Shown in pieces: positions 63,705 to 64,000 of a stretch of DNA of 64,000 bases. A program made the translations under genes and the position numbers. The stretch lies in assembly GCA_937861115.1 (NCBI GenBank), contig CALMBD010000010.1, positions 1-64,000 on the forward strand, given 5' to 3'. How positions within the stretch are numbered: the first letter of the stretch is position 1; each line of letters starts with the position of its first letter. A model generated the notes under the pieces. It worked only from the letters and a program-made list of their open reading frames with translations. It made no database searches and was not told the DNA's origin. This DNA comes from an uncultured Bacteroidota bacterium (GTDB lineage Bacteria; Bacteroidota; Bacteroidia; Chitinophagales; Saprospiraceae).

Positions 63705-63738
63705 GGGCCTCTCGGGCTACCCGGAACGACGTTAGCGA

Positions 63739-63767
63739 TTTGTTTACAAACAAGCGGGTTACTTTTG
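63739..63767 (+). promoter_or_regulatory. Promoter of the GH92 gene
   Basis: TTTG (63739-63742) and TACTTTTG (63760-63767), 17 bases apart; the ATG follows 25 bases after the -7 box. Confidence 0.65.
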
Positions 63768-63791
63768 GGCGTTCGTCAATACATACACAAT

Positions 63792-64000
63792 ATGAAAATA
63801 CACGTCCTCCTCTGTTGCCTGCTTCTGCTTGTCGCCATGCACCTCACGGCCCAAAGCACCTATCCGTCACATACTGATCCGTTACGTTCTCTCGTCGATC
63901 CTTTCATCGGCACCGGCGGTCACGGCCATACCTACCCGGGCGCAACAGCGCCTTTCGGACTGGTACAACTCAGTCCGGACACCCGCATCGATATGATGGA
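63792..64000 (+). CDS. GH92 family glycosidase (alpha-mannosidase type), 3' end cut by the window
   Basis: Only the first 69 codons are visible. Signal peptide MKIHVLLCCLLLLVAMHLTAQ, then VDPFIGTGGHGHTYPGATAPFGLVQLSPDTR, the hallmark of the N-terminal beta-sandwich of GH92 (key residues GTGGHGHTYPGA, PFG, SPD). GH92 enzymes are calcium-dependent exo-alpha-mannosidases, used in glycoprotein or yeast mannan breakdown (family knowledge). Bacteroidota members are periplasmic or surface proteins. The gene continues beyond 64000. Confidence 0.9.
   Translation, partial: MKIHVLLCCLLLLVAMHLTAQSTYPSHTDPLRSLVDPFIGTGGHGHTYPGATAPFGLVQLSPDTRIDMM

Noticed and set aside
1..64000. tRNA or rRNA genes
   Set aside because: No cloverleaf-like segment with CCA-proximal arm or rRNA signature was recognised in the intergenic spaces.

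Overview
The window comes from a Bacteroidota chromosome, probably a Saprospiria- or Chitinophagales-like lineage (inference). It carries proteins with type IX secretion (T9SS) sorting domains of both the short type A form and the CHU_C-like type B form, gldA and gldF gliding genes, a SusC/SusD pair, TonB-CTD proteins with BlaI/BlaR1-type regulators, and about twenty promoters of the Bacteroidota form TAnnTTTG with a TTG/TTTG box 17-22 bases upstream. No tRNA, rRNA, CRISPR array, phage or complete insertion sequence was seen. Gene density is high and both strands are used.

Layout. 1-5.6 kb: 3' part of alaS and an orphan RND efflux pump. 5.7-22.4 kb: two very large paralogous T9SS cargo proteins (7 and 18 copies of an ~83-residue Cys-containing PKD-like repeat) flanking a BlaI / DUF4350-like / M56-TonB / TonB-CTD operon and a convergent TonB-dependent receptor. 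22.4-31.2 kb: NMNAT-like/Nudix protein, topoisomerase IV subunit B (parE), a third T9SS cargo protein, an M43-like lipoprotein protease, a cluster of short palindromic repeats, TfoX-N and VOC proteins and an unknown lipoprotein. 31.2-37.5 kb: sodium:solute symporter and a SusC/SusD pair. 37.5-43.3 kb: fatty acid desaturase, methyltransferase, a radical SAM-MazG-hydrolase run, a membrane-anchored PKD-like protein and an ATP-grasp enzyme. 43.5-45.2 kb: two tandem secreted paralogues of unknown family. 45.4-48.1 kb: a three-gene membrane operon with a second sodium:solute symporter. 48.2-53.2 kb: a beta-barrel protein, then a TlpA / TonB-CTD / GGGP synthase / rsgA run interrupted by a 163-bp MITE-like fold-back. 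53.3-58.4 kb: MoxR ATPase, crcB and a 1232-residue cytochrome c-PA14-propeller-DUF1080 protein. 58.8-64 kb: SPOR-OmpA protein, gldF, gldA, a DUF547 protein, a thioredoxin-fold protein and the 5' end of a GH92 glycosidase.

How they fit together. Most of the window serves the cell envelope and polymer use: export of large adhesin-like proteins through the T9SS, TonB-dependent uptake (SusC/D, TonB receptor, several TonB-CTD proteins), glycan breakdown (GH92, the DUF1080 protein) and thioredoxin-fold redox maintenance. The least explained parts are the BlaI/M56-TonB operon beside the receptor and giant surface proteins, the multidomain cytochrome/DUF1080 protein, the tandem unknown pair at 43.5-45.2 kb, and the small repeat elements (MITE-like fold-back and several palindrome families).
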